Positions 44,133-53,737 of a stretch of 64,000 nt of DNA are shown piece after piece. Where the stretch lies: contig JACJNX010000046.1 in NCBI GenBank assembly GCA_014695255.1, forward strand, positions 183,566 through 247,565, read 5' to 3'. How positions within the stretch are numbered: position 1 is the stretch's first letter; each line of letters starts with the position of its first letter. A program made the translations under genes and the position numbers. The notes below the pieces were generated by a model. The model made no database searches, was not told the origin of the DNA, and saw only the letters and a list, made by a program, of their open reading frames with translations. The stretch is from Cyanobacteria bacterium FACHB-63 (GTDB taxonomy: Bacteria > Cyanobacteriota > Cyanobacteriia > Leptolyngbyales > Leptolyngbyaceae).

Positions 44133-45001
44133 GAGTGGGGCAGTAACGGCAGAACGATCGTTACAAAGTAATACACCAAGGGCGCAGTAAAGACGTAGCT
44201 ATCAGCACGATCGAGAATACCGCCGTGCCCCGGAATTAACTGACCTGAATCTTTCACGCCTGCATCCCGTTTCATCATCGATTCGGTTAGATCGCCGAGC
44301 AAGCTGGCAATTCCAATTAACAAACCGATCGAAACTCCTGTAATGGGCCAGCCCGACCAGTTGAGAAACCATGATCCGACGATCGCAACTGCCACACTTG
44401 CCGACACGCCAAATACTGCACCTTCAACTGTCTTTTTCGGGCTGATGTCAGAAAGGCGAGTTCGACCGATCCAGCGACCTACTGTGTAAGCTCCGATGTC
44501 TGCTGCCCACATACAGACGAATGCCAGTAGCGTGTGGGTGAGTCCTTGAGGTAGAGCGTCTAAACCTTCCCAAGAGGTGATCCAGAAGCCATCGAGCGGA
44601 AGGTTACTCAAATCGGCTTGTCCGAGCGATCGCAGCCTGATCCAGAAGCTTGGCAAATATCCAACGTAGAACAATCCCATGATCGAAGCGGAAATATCTG
44701 CGATCGTGGCAAATTTCGGCTGAAACAACAGATAGAAACAAATCAAGGTTCCCGCAACCGGAAAGATTGCATCTGCCAACGCGGGATTGAGATTCGAGAT
44801 GAAAACAAGAATTTGCGTCACCACGAGCGTTGTTTTGACGGCGGGAGCGATTCCCTTAGCGCGGACAAGCTCAAAATACTCTAATTGTCCCAGGTAAATA
44901 ATCACCGCAAAAAACGCAGTGAAATACCAGCCGCCCAGTAAGAACATTACTAAAGCGACGACGATCGCAACAAAGCCACTGAGAATGCGAGACCAAGGCA
45001 T
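44129..45001 (-). CDS. cdsA: phosphatidate cytidylyltransferase
   Basis: Makes CDP-diacylglycerol from phosphatidate and CTP, the precursor of phosphatidylglycerol in the plasma and thylakoid membranes. 290 residues with about eight hydrophobic segments. The signature is SLLGDLTESMMKRDAGVKDS followed by IPGHGGILDRADSYVFTAP, with the conserved Asp residues. ISPKKTVEG is another hallmark. I chose the ATG at 45001; a GTG 18 bases earlier is an alternative. Confidence 0.94.
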   Translation of the reverse strand: MPWSRILSGFVAIVVALVMFLLGGWYFTAFFAVIIYLGQLEYFELVRAKGIAPAVKTTLVVTQILVFISNLNPALADAIFPVAGTLICFYLLFQPKFATIADISASIMGLFYVGYLPSFWIRLRSLGQADLSNLPLDGFWITSWEGLDALPQGLTHTLLAFVCMWAADIGAYTVGRWIGRTRLSDISPKKTVEGAVFGVSASVAVAIVGSWFLNWSGWPITGVSIGLLIGIASLLGDLTESMMKRDAGVKDSGQLIPGHGGILDRADSYVFTAPLVYYFVTIVLPLLPHS

Positions 45002-45146
45002 AAAATTTTCAGCGTTCACAATAGAAACCTGGTCTAACTTTCCCTTTCTCAACCCAGAGCGCAAATTTGTCCTATTTCAAAGTTAGAGTCAGGTTAAGAA
45101 GGTTAAGCGTCATTTGGATCACTTTATCAGAGTGCAGGATGAAATT

Positions 45147-45749
45147 TCATTCGAGCTTTTCCCCACTGAGAACGAAGATCGGATCAACGGCGACAAAAGA
45201 TTGACTGGTACCGCGAGTTTCAAGCCGATTGATTGCGGATTGCACGACTTCAATATTTCGGGCATGAAGTTCAGCAAAGCTTTCTGAAATCTTGTACAAG
45301 TTCTCTAAGTTCGCAGCAGTCGCCACGATGCGCCCTTGCGGTTTGAGCAACTGCCACACTTCCGCCAGAATTGCTTTGATCGATCGACCCCCTTCGATGC
45401 ACACCCGATCGGGCATTTGCTTGAGATTCTTTAAGCATTCAGGGGCACTGCCTTCGATGATTTCAACATTTTTTACTCCAAATCGATCGCAGTTGCGTTG
45501 AATTAAGGTTGCAACCTCTTCATCTCGCTCGATCGCGACAATCTGCCCCTGTGGACACAATAATCCCGCTTCTACGGGAATGGTTCCGGTTCCGGCTCCG
45601 ATGTCCCATAAAACAGAATTTGATCGGAGTCGAAGCTGGCAAAGCAGCAGCAGCCGAATTTCACGCTGACTCATGGGAATTCCGGGTAAGTTCTCAAACA
45701 ACTCATCGGGAATTCCAGGGGTGACATAAGACCAGAGCGGGGGAGCCAT
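45147..45749 (-). CDS. cbiT: precorrin-6B C15-methyltransferase (decarboxylating), CbiT
   Basis: A 200-residue SAM-dependent methyltransferase of cobalamin synthesis, methylating C15 with decarboxylation of the ring C acetate. It starts with TPGIPDELFENLPGIPMSQR, a CbiT hallmark; the SAM-binding motif is VLWDIGAGTGTIPVEAGL, followed by IVAIERDEEVATLIQRN and VCIEGGRS. Single-domain CbiT (separate from CbiE) is usual in cyanobacteria. No other cob genes are in the window. Confidence 0.9.
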   Translation of the reverse strand: MAPPLWSYVTPGIPDELFENLPGIPMSQREIRLLLLCQLRLRSNSVLWDIGAGTGTIPVEAGLLCPQGQIVAIERDEEVATLIQRNCDRFGVKNVEIIEGSAPECLKNLKQMPDRVCIEGGRSIKAILAEVWQLLKPQGRIVATAANLENLYKISESFAELHARNIEVVQSAINRLETRGTSQSFVAVDPIFVLSGEKLE

Positions 45750-45788
45750 ACAAAATTTAGCGGAACAGGTGCATTTCTCTATTGTGAT

Positions 45789-47231
45789 TCAGGAAACGAC
45801 TTTTAACTGATTCAAGCTCGGATCGCTGCATCCACTGATAAAGCCGCCTGCGTTTAGAACAGATTGAAGCAGCGCGATCGCCTCTGACGTAATTCGTTCA
45901 CCGGGCAATAAGACTGGAATTCCGGGCGGGTAGGGACAGATTAATTCGGCGCTAATTTGGTTGATCGCTTGATCTAGCGGTAGAAATCGAGATGGAGCGA
46001 AGAAGGCCTCACGTGGGGAAAGTAGGGGAGCAGGAGAGGGTTGTACAACTTTTTCTAAGATTGGCGTAATCGGGGGGTTTGCTGGAAGACGATCGCATGC
46101 TTCAATTAAACGCTCAATATCCGTCTCGGTATTCCCCAAACTGAGGATGAAGGTTAGGTGTTGGAGCGAGGGAAATTCAGCCGTAACGCCAAAACTTTGC
46201 AGCAATTCATCAGCCGTAAACCCATCTAAACCAAGATGAGAAACGGTGATCGTGAGCCGAGTGCGATCGACCGCAAAACAGCCCGGAGAAGGGGAAAATT
46301 CGAGGACGTTTTTCAGATTTGAGTGCGCTCGATCGGCAAGCTCTAAGGTTTGACTCATCAATTCTTTTCCCTGACTTGCCATCTGAGCGCAGGCAGCATC
46401 TAGGGAAACGAGCAGCAAATAATTTGGACTAGTTGATTGTGTCAATTGCAGCGATCGGGAAATGCGATCGCGATCAATTCGAGAACCTTGAATGTGCAGC
46501 ATCGAAGCTTGTGTGAGTGCGGATAGAGTTTTGTGCGTCGATTGCACTGTGAGATCTGCACCTGCTGCCATCGCTGAAATTGGAAATTCTGGATGAAAGG
46601 CAAAATGTGCACCGTGAGCCTCATCGACTAAAAGCGGGATTCCTATCGCGTGAGTCAGATCTGCGATCGTGCTCAAATCTCCACAAACGCCGTAATACGT
46701 GGGATAAACGATGAGAACCGCTTTGGCATCGGGGTGTTGTTTGAGTGCGATCTCCACCGCTTCAGGTGTGACACTGTGAGCAATATCGAGAACCGAATCA
46801 TACTCAGGCTGCAAAAACACAGGAGTTGCACCCGACAAAATTAATCCAGAAATCGCCGATTGATGCACATTTCGAGGCAGAAGGATCTTATCGCCTGGAT
46901 TACAAGTTGCGAGAATTGCCGCAATAATTCCGCAGGTCGAGCCATTTGCCAGAAACCATGTTTGCTCTGCTCCGAATGTTTCTGAGGCTAAAGATTGCGC
47001 TTCGGCGATCGCACCTTGCGGCGCAAACAAATTATCTAACTCTGGTAATTCGGGTAAATCCGCTCGAAGTGCTCGATCTCCGATCAACTCTCGAAATGCT
47101 GCAAAACTTCCCCAACCGCGTTTGTGACCCGGAGTGTGAAATGCCGCGTTCTGGCTCTGAGCGCATTTTGCCAGCATTTCGAGTAATGGAGTACGAACCC
47201 TTCGGGAAGCGGAGCTACCGTCTAATTGCAT
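45789..47231 (-). CDS. Orn/Lys/Arg decarboxylase-family PLP enzyme
   Basis: 480 residues, fold-type I PLP enzyme. AAFHTPGHKRGWG at about residue 29, FLANGSTCGIIAAILA, HQSAISGLILSGATPVF, LLVDEAHGAHFAFHP and the PLP Lys in TVQSTHKTLSALTQ are diagnostic. The C-terminal domain ends with the typical CPYPPGIPVLLPGE motif. Members decarboxylate lysine, ornithine or arginine, giving cadaverine, putrescine or agmatine; the substrate cannot be read here. It lacks the long N-terminal wing domain of the inducible enterobacterial enzymes. cbiT follows 39 bases downstream. Confidence 0.92.
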   Translation of the reverse strand: MQLDGSSASRRVRTPLLEMLAKCAQSQNAAFHTPGHKRGWGSFAAFRELIGDRALRADLPELPELDNLFAPQGAIAEAQSLASETFGAEQTWFLANGSTCGIIAAILATCNPGDKILLPRNVHQSAISGLILSGATPVFLQPEYDSVLDIAHSVTPEAVEIALKQHPDAKAVLIVYPTYYGVCGDLSTIADLTHAIGIPLLVDEAHGAHFAFHPEFPISAMAAGADLTVQSTHKTLSALTQASMLHIQGSRIDRDRISRSLQLTQSTSPNYLLLVSLDAACAQMASQGKELMSQTLELADRAHSNLKNVLEFSPSPGCFAVDRTRLTITVSHLGLDGFTADELLQSFGVTAEFPSLQHLTFILSLGNTETDIERLIEACDRLPANPPITPILEKVVQPSPAPLLSPREAFFAPSRFLPLDQAINQISAELICPYPPGIPVLLPGERITSEAIALLQSVLNAGGFISGCSDPSLNQLKVVS

Positions 47232-47308
47232 AACCTGATCTCATGACAGATGTATCGCGCTTCATTATTTTCTAGGTTAGGGGAGCCAAATTATCGTTAG
47301 GATGTTTT

Positions 47309-47461
47309 ATGGTTTATTCCCCACCCAATCCACTTCCATCACCGTTACCCAATCCGACTCCAGAACCAAGTCCGATTCCGACTCCGGCTCCTGATCTGCC
47401 ACCGGAACCCATTCCCGGAAGCCAGTCGGAGCCAACTGAACCTGTTCCTTCTCCGTCCTAA
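47309..47461 (+). CDS. small proline-rich protein
   Basis: A 50-residue frame in which about 40% of residues are Pro, with repeated PNPTPEPSPIPTPAP-type stretches. TTAGGA precedes the ATG. It lies 23 bases before ychF on the same strand. It cannot fold as a globular protein; a linker-like or cell-wall peptide is possible. The gene could also be a remnant of a longer protein. Confidence 0.45.
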   Translation: MVYSPPNPLPSPLPNPTPEPSPIPTPAPDLPPEPIPGSQSEPTEPVPSPS

Positions 47462-47484
47462 CCTTTTATTTCAAACACTAAATC

Positions 47485-48576
47485 ATGCTAAGAGCCGGGA
47501 TTGTTGGATTGCCCAACGTTGGAAAATCAACTTTATTTAATGCGGTCGTCGCCAATGCAAAAGCCCAAGCCGCCAACTATCCCTTCTGTACGATCGAACC
47601 GAATGTCGGCACGGTCGCAGTTCCAGACGATCGCCTCAATAAACTAGCGGATATCTCCAAATCTGCCGAGATTATCCCGGCAAGAGTTGAGTTTGTCGAT
47701 ATTGCAGGCTTGGTAAAAGGAGCCTCAAAGGGTGAAGGCTTGGGCAACCAGTTTTTGGCAAATATTCGAGAAGTCGATGCGATCGTTCATGTCGTTCGGT
47801 GCTTTGACGATGACGATATTATTCACGTTTCTGGCTCTGTTGATCCAGTCCGCGATATCGAAGTGATTAATTTAGAACTCGGATTAGCGGATCTGGATCA
47901 AATCGATCGCCGCATTGATCGCACCCGCAAGCAAGCCCGCTCTAATAAAGAAGCACAGCAAGAACTCGAAGTTTTAGAACGTCTGAGTGCTGCCCTGAAT
48001 GAAGGCAAATCTGCACGTCAAGTGGCACTAAACGAAGAAGAGGAAGTCCTGATCAAACCGCTAGGATTACTCTCTCACAAGCCTGTGATTTATGCCTGCA
48101 ATGTTTCCGAAGAAGACTTGGCAACTGGAAACGATTGGGTTGAACAAGTTCGGACAGTCGCAGCGCAGGAAAATGCACAAGTCGTGGTCATTTCCGCACA
48201 GGTTGAATCCGAATTAGTGGAATTACCGGAAGACGATCGCGCCGATTTTCTCGCTTCTTTGGGTGTAGAAGAAGGCGGTCTGAAATCTCTGATTCGTGCA
48301 ACTTACAGACTTTTAGGCTTGCAGACCTACTTTACCTCTGGTCCTAAAGAAACCCGCGCTTGGACAATCAAAACGGGAATGCTTGCGCCTCAAGCAGCAG
48401 GAGTAATTCACACCGACTTCGAGCGCGGATTTATTCGAGCTGAAACCGTTGCGTACAAGGATCTGACTGAGTTTGGATCGATGAATGCGGCTAAAGAAAA
48501 GGGCTTAGTTCGTAGTGAAGGTAAAGAATACGTAGTACAGGACGGCGATGTGATGCTGTTCCGCTTCAATGTGTAG
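47485..48576 (+). CDS. ychF: redox-regulated ATPase YchF (OLA1 family)
   Basis: 363 residues, an Obg-related P-loop NTPase that binds ATP rather than GTP. G1 is [16 protein letters not shown]3 is [20 protein letters not shown], the altered G4 is YACNVSEED (lacking NKxD, which explains ATP preference) and the C-terminal TGS-like domain contains [15 protein letters not shown]. YchF binds ribosomes and is linked to stress responses. A strong terminator follows. Confidence 0.96.
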   Translation: MLRAGIVGLPNVGKSTLFNAVVANAKAQAANYPFCTIEPNVGTVAVPDDRLNKLADISKSAEIIPARVEFVDIAGLVKGASKGEGLGNQFLANIREVDAIVHVVRCFDDDDIIHVSGSVDPVRDIEVINLELGLADLDQIDRRIDRTRKQARSNKEAQQELEVLERLSAALNEGKSARQVALNEEEEVLIKPLGLLSHKPVIYACNVSEEDLATGNDWVEQVRTVAAQENAQVVVISAQVESELVELPEDDRADFLASLGVEEGGLKSLIRATYRLLGLQTYFTSGPKETRAWTIKTGMLAPQAAGVIHTDFERGFIRAETVAYKDLTEFGSMNAAKEKGLVRSEGKEYVVQDGDVMLFRFNV

Positions 48577-48665
48577 TTTGGGTAAAATTACAGAATTCAC
48601 CGTATAATTACGCACATAAGGATTTCGCGGGAACTTCTACGCCTACCCTGAATTGCCTTTGGAGG

Positions 48666-48694
48666 CGCTCGATCGTACTCGATCGAGCGTTTTT
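48666..48694 (+). terminator. rho-independent terminator of ychF
   Basis: cgctcgatcg pairs perfectly with cgatcgagcg around a TACT loop, followed by TTTTT. Confidence 0.92.
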
Positions 48695-48776
48695 AGTTTC
48701 TACATCTTCAACTGCGAATCAACGCTAGAATTAGGTTAAAGAATGTAAAGTAATTCTCATATAGGACTCGATCGCT

Positions 48777-49967
48777 ATGCGCGTAATTCTAATGACCGGA
48801 AAAGGCGGCGTTGGTAAAACCTCGGTTGCAGCCGCAACTGGGCTTCGCTGCGCTGAATTAGGATACCGGACGCTGGTACTCAGTACCGATCCGGCTCACT
48901 CGCTAGCGGATAGCTTTGATCTGGAGTTAGGGCACGAACCGAAACAAGTTCGCCCAAATCTTTGGGGAGCTGAACTCGATGCCTTGATGGAATTAGAGGG
49001 CAACTGGGGAGCAGTAAAGCGATACATTACCCAAGTGTTGCAGGCACGCGGACTTGATGGAGTGCAGGCGGAAGAGTTAGCAATTTTGCCGGGAATGGAC
49101 GAAATTTTCGGATTGGTGCGAATGAAGCGGCACTATGACGAAGGAGAATTTGATGTGTTGATCATCGATTCGGCTCCGACCGGAACCGCGCTCCGGTTGC
49201 TGAGTTTGCCGGAAGTCGGCGGCTGGTACATGCGGAAGTTTTACAAACCGTTTCAAGGAATTTCGGTGGCGCTGCGTCCGTTGGTTGAGCCGATTTTCCG
49301 ACCGATCGCTGGATTCTCCTTACCAGACAAAGAGGTGATGGATGCACCCTACGAATTTTACGAGCAGATCGAAGCCTTAGAGAAAGTCTTAACCGATCCG
49401 ACTCAAACCACAGTGCGACTGGTGATGAATCCTGAAAAGATGGTGATTAAAGAATCCCTTCGCGCTCATGCTTATTTGAGTTTGTACAACGTTGCAACTG
49501 ATTTAGTTGTGGCAAATCGGATTATTCCGGATTCTGTTTCTGATCCGTTTTTCCAACAGTGGAAAGAGAATCAGCGACAGTATCGCGAGGAAATTCACCA
49601 AAACTTTTCACCGTTGCCGATTAAAGAAGTGCCATTGTATTCACAGGAAATGTGTGGATTAGAAGCGCTCGATCGTTTAAAAGAAACCCTCTATCCAAAT
49701 AACGAAGATCCTTCACAGCTTTACTACAAAGAAACTACGTTGCGAGTGGTTCAAGAGCAGAATCAGTACAGCTTAGAACTCTATTTACCAGGAATTGAAA
49801 AATCGAAAATTGAATTAAGTAAAACGGGCGACGAATTGAATGTTCGGATTGGAAATCATCGCCGCAATTTGGTTCTGCCTCAAGCTTTAGCAGCGTTGCA
49901 GCCGAGTGGCGCAAAGATGGAAGAGGATTATCTCAAAATTCGATTTAGCGATCCGGCGAGAGTTTAA
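48777..49967 (+). CDS. GET3/ArsA-like ATPase with C-terminal Hsp20-like domain
   Basis: 396 residues. The P-loop is [16 protein letters not shown] (residues 7-22), switch I is [13 protein letters not shown] and switch II is [15 protein letters not shown]. Residues about 320-396 ([20 protein letters not shown]...) look like an alpha-crystallin/Hsp20-like beta sandwich, as found in plastid and cyanobacterial GET3-type ATPases. No arsenic-operon gene is near, so a protein-targeting or chaperone role fits better than arsenite export. The start is the ATG at 48777. Confidence 0.9.
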   Translation: MRVILMTGKGGVGKTSVAAATGLRCAELGYRTLVLSTDPAHSLADSFDLELGHEPKQVRPNLWGAELDALMELEGNWGAVKRYITQVLQARGLDGVQAEELAILPGMDEIFGLVRMKRHYDEGEFDVLIIDSAPTGTALRLLSLPEVGGWYMRKFYKPFQGISVALRPLVEPIFRPIAGFSLPDKEVMDAPYEFYEQIEALEKVLTDPTQTTVRLVMNPEKMVIKESLRAHAYLSLYNVATDLVVANRIIPDSVSDPFFQQWKENQRQYREEIHQNFSPLPIKEVPLYSQEMCGLEALDRLKETLYPNNEDPSQLYYKETTLRVVQEQNQYSLELYLPGIEKSKIELSKTGDELNVRIGNHRRNLVLPQALAALQPSGAKMEEDYLKIRFSDPARV

Positions 49968-49997
49968 GGAAGTGTAAAAGGACTCTTCGCTTCGGTG

Positions 49998-50036
49998 CAC
50001 AGATCGCCCTGAAATGAAATTTCAGGGCGATCTGTG
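49998..50036. terminator. 18-bp hairpin between convergent genes
   Basis: cacagatcgccctgaaat pairs perfectly with atttcagggcgatctgtg around a GAA loop. It lies 30 bases after the ATPase gene and 44 bases before the next minus-strand gene. No T-run on the plus strand, so efficient termination relies on stem strength. Confidence 0.8.
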
Positions 50037-50079
50037 GAACAAACGATCACTTTTAAAACATCCTCTTAATCGATTTGGA

Positions 50080-52017
50080 CTAAAGTTTCCAAATGCGTTG
50101 ATTGAGGTTGAGATCTTCAACGATCGACATCATCAATTGCAAAATCTCAAAATACTCGCGCATCGGGTTAAAGCTCAGCATTGTTTTGAACAATCGCGGC
50201 TCAAATAAATCTTCCTCAGAAGGCACGCCAATGTAAAGCTGATTATCGACAAGCGAAATGAGAATATCGCGATTTGCTCGTTTCCTAAAGTCTACAATTC
50301 GCTGCATTGTCGAAGTTGAAAGAACGTATCTTGCTCCGACTTGATCATTACTGTAAACAGTGAAGAACTTGTTAAATTCAGGATCTTCGAGTTTCACAGA
50401 TTGACCACGATGCTGATTCAGAAACTTCAAGCTTGAAGTGAGCGTATTGGGCAAAATTACGGTTTTGCCTAAGAATTTGCGATTAAAATCTGAAATAAAG
50501 AAAATTCCTTTGAATACGGGTAGACGAGACACCGCATTCAAAACAATTTCACTGCGAAAATGCTCAAAATCGATGCGTTGACCTTTGGCAATTCGACCAA
50601 TGCAGTAAGGTGTGCCACGAACGATCGATAACAGCAAAAAGACTGTTGTTGAAATCGGTAACAGCGAACCACTAAGCCGACCCAATTCGCAGATGAAGTC
50701 GTATGCCGAAGTGAGCCAAGTGTGAGGAAGTTCTTTTTGAACGATTATTTCTGAGAAAAATAAGTTCGTCTGTCCGATTTTTCCAGCAACACAGTGATCC
50801 TGTTTCAAATAAACGAATTGACTAATTCCACTGAAGAGACGGCTTTGCTGAAGTGCAGATAAAACAACAGCATCATCTCCTGTTCTGAAGTAGGTAAGAT
50901 TCTGTTTTGGATCAAGAAAATTAATGATTTTCTCGATAATGTTGCGCTGAAAACCTCTTCCATAAGCTTCAGTTGACGAAGTATAAAATGCAATCCATAG
51001 AAACGCAGCAAAGCCAGTAACGAAGAGCATAGGTGACAAAGTTTTGATGCCATCTCGCGCCCATCTCGGAATAAAATCACTTTTACATCTTCTAGAAGAT
51101 TCGCGTCCTAGTTGCTCAAGATCGACCACCTTTACATTCGGTCTAATGACTTTACCATTCTCGTCTCGCATAACCGTTTCAACGGGTGCATCACAGCGCT
51201 CTTGAGTCGATGCAATCTTTTGATCAATCATCATCGGTGTAAACCGTAAAGCAAGACCAATGACAATGACAAATATCGCTGTGACAATGCCTAGCGGAAG
51301 TAAAACTTCCTTTCTTGTTTTCTCAACGTCCTTTAGATCTGCGGTCAAATTTTGGCGACAAAAATCCTTGAATTCCTCTAGCGATCGCTTCGGTAAACCC
51401 TCATCTTTCTCTTCTTGAGTCTCTGATTTCTCTGTAATCGAATGAGCAATTTCAGGCGCAATCATAGGTAGATAATTGCGCGCCCAAATTTGAGTTGTGT
51501 TGTGATTGACGTTGAGAAGTTCCTGACAGAGCGCGATCGCTTGCTCCAAATCTTGATGCTGCTGATACGCCTTCACTAACAGCATTCGCGCTTGATAGTG
51601 ATTCGGATAGCTCTCATCGGTTTGAGTACAAAATTTATCCAGAAGCGGAATCGCCTCTTCATACCGCCGCAATCTCATGAGCTTATTCGCTTGCTCAAAA
51701 ATCGATCGCGCTTCTTCAGCCGATAACAGCGTCTTTTCTGGCTGCGGTGACATTGAGCAAGCTTGCAAGGCTTGATTTGCCCATGCTTGCAGCTTTGGAT
51801 TCGGATTTTGTGCCAATTCTTGACAGAGCGCGATCGCTTTCTCCGATTGCTGAGTGTGATGATAGGCTTTCACCAAACCCATTTGCGCTTTCAGGTAGGT
51901 TTGCGACTGTAGTTCTGATGTTTGCTGGCAACAAGCTTCTAGAAATTCAATCGCTTCGGTGTAGCTTCCAGTGTTTAATGCAGCTTGCCCTTTCTGTAAT
52001 AACTCTGTGTCTGCCAT
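50080..52017 (-). CDS. TPR-DUF3137 membrane protein
   Basis: 645 residues from the ATG at 52017 (a GTG at 52023 overlaps the lemA stop). Residues about 1-180 hold several TPR-like helix pairs, e.g. LQKGQAALNTGSYTEAIEFL and ANKLMRLRRYEEAIPLLDKF. Two membrane segments follow at about 245-265 and 335-355. The C-terminal half (about 360-620, with LPVFKGIFFISDFNRKFLGK) matches DUF3137, a family encoded next to lemA in many bacteria. The TPR fusion is not the usual form. Function unknown. Confidence 0.78.
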   Translation of the reverse strand: MADTELLQKGQAALNTGSYTEAIEFLEACCQQTSELQSQTYLKAQMGLVKAYHHTQQSEKAIALCQELAQNPNPKLQAWANQALQACSMSPQPEKTLLSAEEARSIFEQANKLMRLRRYEEAIPLLDKFCTQTDESYPNHYQARMLLVKAYQQHQDLEQAIALCQELLNVNHNTTQIWARNYLPMIAPEIAHSITEKSETQEEKDEGLPKRSLEEFKDFCRQNLTADLKDVEKTRKEVLLPLGIVTAIFVIVIGLALRFTPMMIDQKIASTQERCDAPVETVMRDENGKVIRPNVKVVDLEQLGRESSRRCKSDFIPRWARDGIKTLSPMLFVTGFAAFLWIAFYTSSTEAYGRGFQRNIIEKIINFLDPKQNLTYFRTGDDAVVLSALQQSRLFSGISQFVYLKQDHCVAGKIGQTNLFFSEIIVQKELPHTWLTSAYDFICELGRLSGSLLPISTTVFLLLSIVRGTPYCIGRIAKGQRIDFEHFRSEIVLNAVSRLPVFKGIFFISDFNRKFLGKTVILPNTLTSSLKFLNQHRGQSVKLEDPEFNKFFTVYSNDQVGARYVLSTSTMQRIVDFRKRANRDILISLVDNQLYIGVPSEEDLFEPRLFKTMLSFNPMREYFEILQLMMSIVEDLNLNQRIWKL

Positions 52018-52022
52018 ATGCA

Positions 52023-52604
52023 CTATTGATTGAATAAAGCATTAACATCCACGTTTTGCCGCTCTTGCTCAGTTGCTTCAAATAACCGTCGCGGTTGGTA
52101 GTTCATTAATGATGCAACTAAATTGCTCGGAAACATCTCGATCGCATTGTTGTACTCGGTCACGGCAGAATTGAAGAATCGTCTTGCTGCGGAGATTTGC
52201 TCCTCGATTTCAAAAATTGAGGTTTGCAGTTGTACGAATTGAACGTTCGATTTCAGCTCTGGATAACTCTCAGCTAAAGCGAGGATATTACCGAGCGATC
52301 GAGAAATCTGATTTTCAAGCTCAAACCGCTCATTGCGCGTTGTTCCACCTTTCATTACTTGCGATCGTAGCCGCGTTACCTCGACTAAGGTTTGCTGCTC
52401 AAACTTCATGTAATTCTGAACAGAGGCAACTAGATTCGGAATCAAATCAATCCGCTTTTTCAGCAATACATCAATGCTCGAAAACGATCGCTCAACATCA
52501 TTTTTCTTGGCGATTAATCCGTTGTAGAGAACCCAGATTGTAATGGCGATCGCAATCACGCCAACGATGATCACCGTCATCAAAAAAATCGCAACCTTTA
52601 GCAT
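52023..52604 (-). CDS. lemA: LemA family protein
   Basis: 193 residues. An N-terminal membrane helix (IIVGVIAIAITIWVLYNGL) is followed by the LemA helical domain: DVERSFSSIDVLLKKRIDLI, PNLVASVQNYMKFEQQTL, LALAESYPELKSNVQFVQLQ and the final motif FNSAVTEYNNAIEMFPSNLV. LemA proteins are membrane-anchored four-helix bundles of unknown precise function. The stop overlaps the start region of the TPR-DUF3137 gene, so they are one operon. Confidence 0.94.
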   Translation of the reverse strand: MLKVAIFLMTVIIVGVIAIAITIWVLYNGLIAKKNDVERSFSSIDVLLKKRIDLIPNLVASVQNYMKFEQQTLVEVTRLRSQVMKGGTTRNERFELENQISRSLGNILALAESYPELKSNVQFVQLQTSIFEIEEQISAARRFFNSAVTEYNNAIEMFPSNLVASLMNYQPRRLFEATEQERQNVDVNALFNQ

Positions 52605-52736
52605 ATATTTCGCAGGTGAAAAGTTCCCCTAGTGTGCCCATCCAAGCAAACTCATCTGACAATCCATCCTGCTGCGTATGGTTTTGACGCAATCTTGCGA
52701 TAGTGTAAACAAAGGTTGCGATATTGATAAAACGGA

Positions 52737-53588
52737 ATGGTTGCTGCTGTCTCTCTCCAAAATGTTCACAAGGTTTACAACAACGTTCCAGTTGTCAATG
52801 ATTTGTCGTTTGAAATTCAAGCCGGGGAGATGTTTGGGCTATTAGGTCCAAATGGTGCAGGCAAATCCACCACAATTCGGATGCTAACGACTCTAACGAA
52901 ACCCTCCGAAGGTCGAATTCAAGTCGCAGGCTTTGACGTAATCAGCCAACGATCGCTCGTTAAATCTCACATCGGCGTTGTCCTCCAGCACATCAGCATC
53001 GATAGCGATCTAACCGTTTGGGAAAACATGGAGTATCACGGGCGATTGCATCATATTCCCAATCCCCGCCGGCAAAAAGAGATTGATCAAGCGCTGGAAT
53101 ATGTTGAACTGAACGATCGACGCAATGACCCCGCTAAAACGCTTTCTGGTGGCATGAAGCGTCGTCTGCAAATTGCCCGTGCTCTACTGCACAAACCCGA
53201 AATTCTCTTTCTCGATGAACCTACCGTCGGACTTGATCCACAAACTCGTCGCCGCCTATGGGAAATCATTCGCGAACTCAATCGGCAAGGCATGACGATG
53301 CTGTTAACCACGCACTATATGGACGAAGTGGAATATTTGTGCGATCGTATCGGCATCATGGACGCGGGTAAGTTAATCTCACTCGGCACCTTAGAAGAAT
53401 TACGCCAGAAGCACGGTAAAGGAATTCTAATGAAACAGTCTGGTGAACATTGGGATTATAAGTTCTTTCCAACTGTTGAAGATGCCAACCACTATCTAGA
53501 ACAGTTGCCCGACAAAACAGGCACCATGACGCGCCCTTCAAACCTGGAAGATATTTTCGTTGAACTTACAGGACGCAACTTAGACTAA
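52737..53588 (+). CDS. ABC transporter ATP-binding protein (DrrA-like)
   Basis: 283 residues. Walker A is GPNGAGKSTTI, the signature is LSGGMKRRLQIARAL, Walker B is ILFLDEPTVGLDPQ and the switch His is in LLTTHYMDE. The C-terminal extension resembles the DrrA (daunorubicin-type exporter) and antibiotic/lipid export ATPases. No permease gene is next to it; the permease must be encoded elsewhere. The start is an ATG at 52737. A hairpin terminator closes it. Confidence 0.9.
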   Translation: MVAAVSLQNVHKVYNNVPVVNDLSFEIQAGEMFGLLGPNGAGKSTTIRMLTTLTKPSEGRIQVAGFDVISQRSLVKSHIGVVLQHISIDSDLTVWENMEYHGRLHHIPNPRRQKEIDQALEYVELNDRRNDPAKTLSGGMKRRLQIARALLHKPEILFLDEPTVGLDPQTRRRLWEIIRELNRQGMTMLLTTHYMDEVEYLCDRIGIMDAGKLISLGTLEELRQKHGKGILMKQSGEHWDYKFFPTVEDANHYLEQLPDKTGTMTRPSNLEDIFVELTGRNLD

Positions 53589-53593
53589 AAGCA

Positions 53594-53623
53594 AACTGCC
53601 AACCCGTTTTAGAGTTGGCAGTT
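53594..53623 (+). terminator. hairpin terminator after the ABC ATPase
   Basis: aactgccaac pairs perfectly with gttggcagtt (10 bp) around a ten-base loop, beginning six bases after the stop. Confidence 0.7.
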
Positions 53624-53737
53624 CACTTAGTATTCACAGAGATTTATGGGTTAGAGCCTTTATAAGCGCTGGCTCCATTTGAGCTATATCTAGAATCTCA
53701 GAATCTCCCTAAACTCCACCATTTCCTAAACTTTTCT

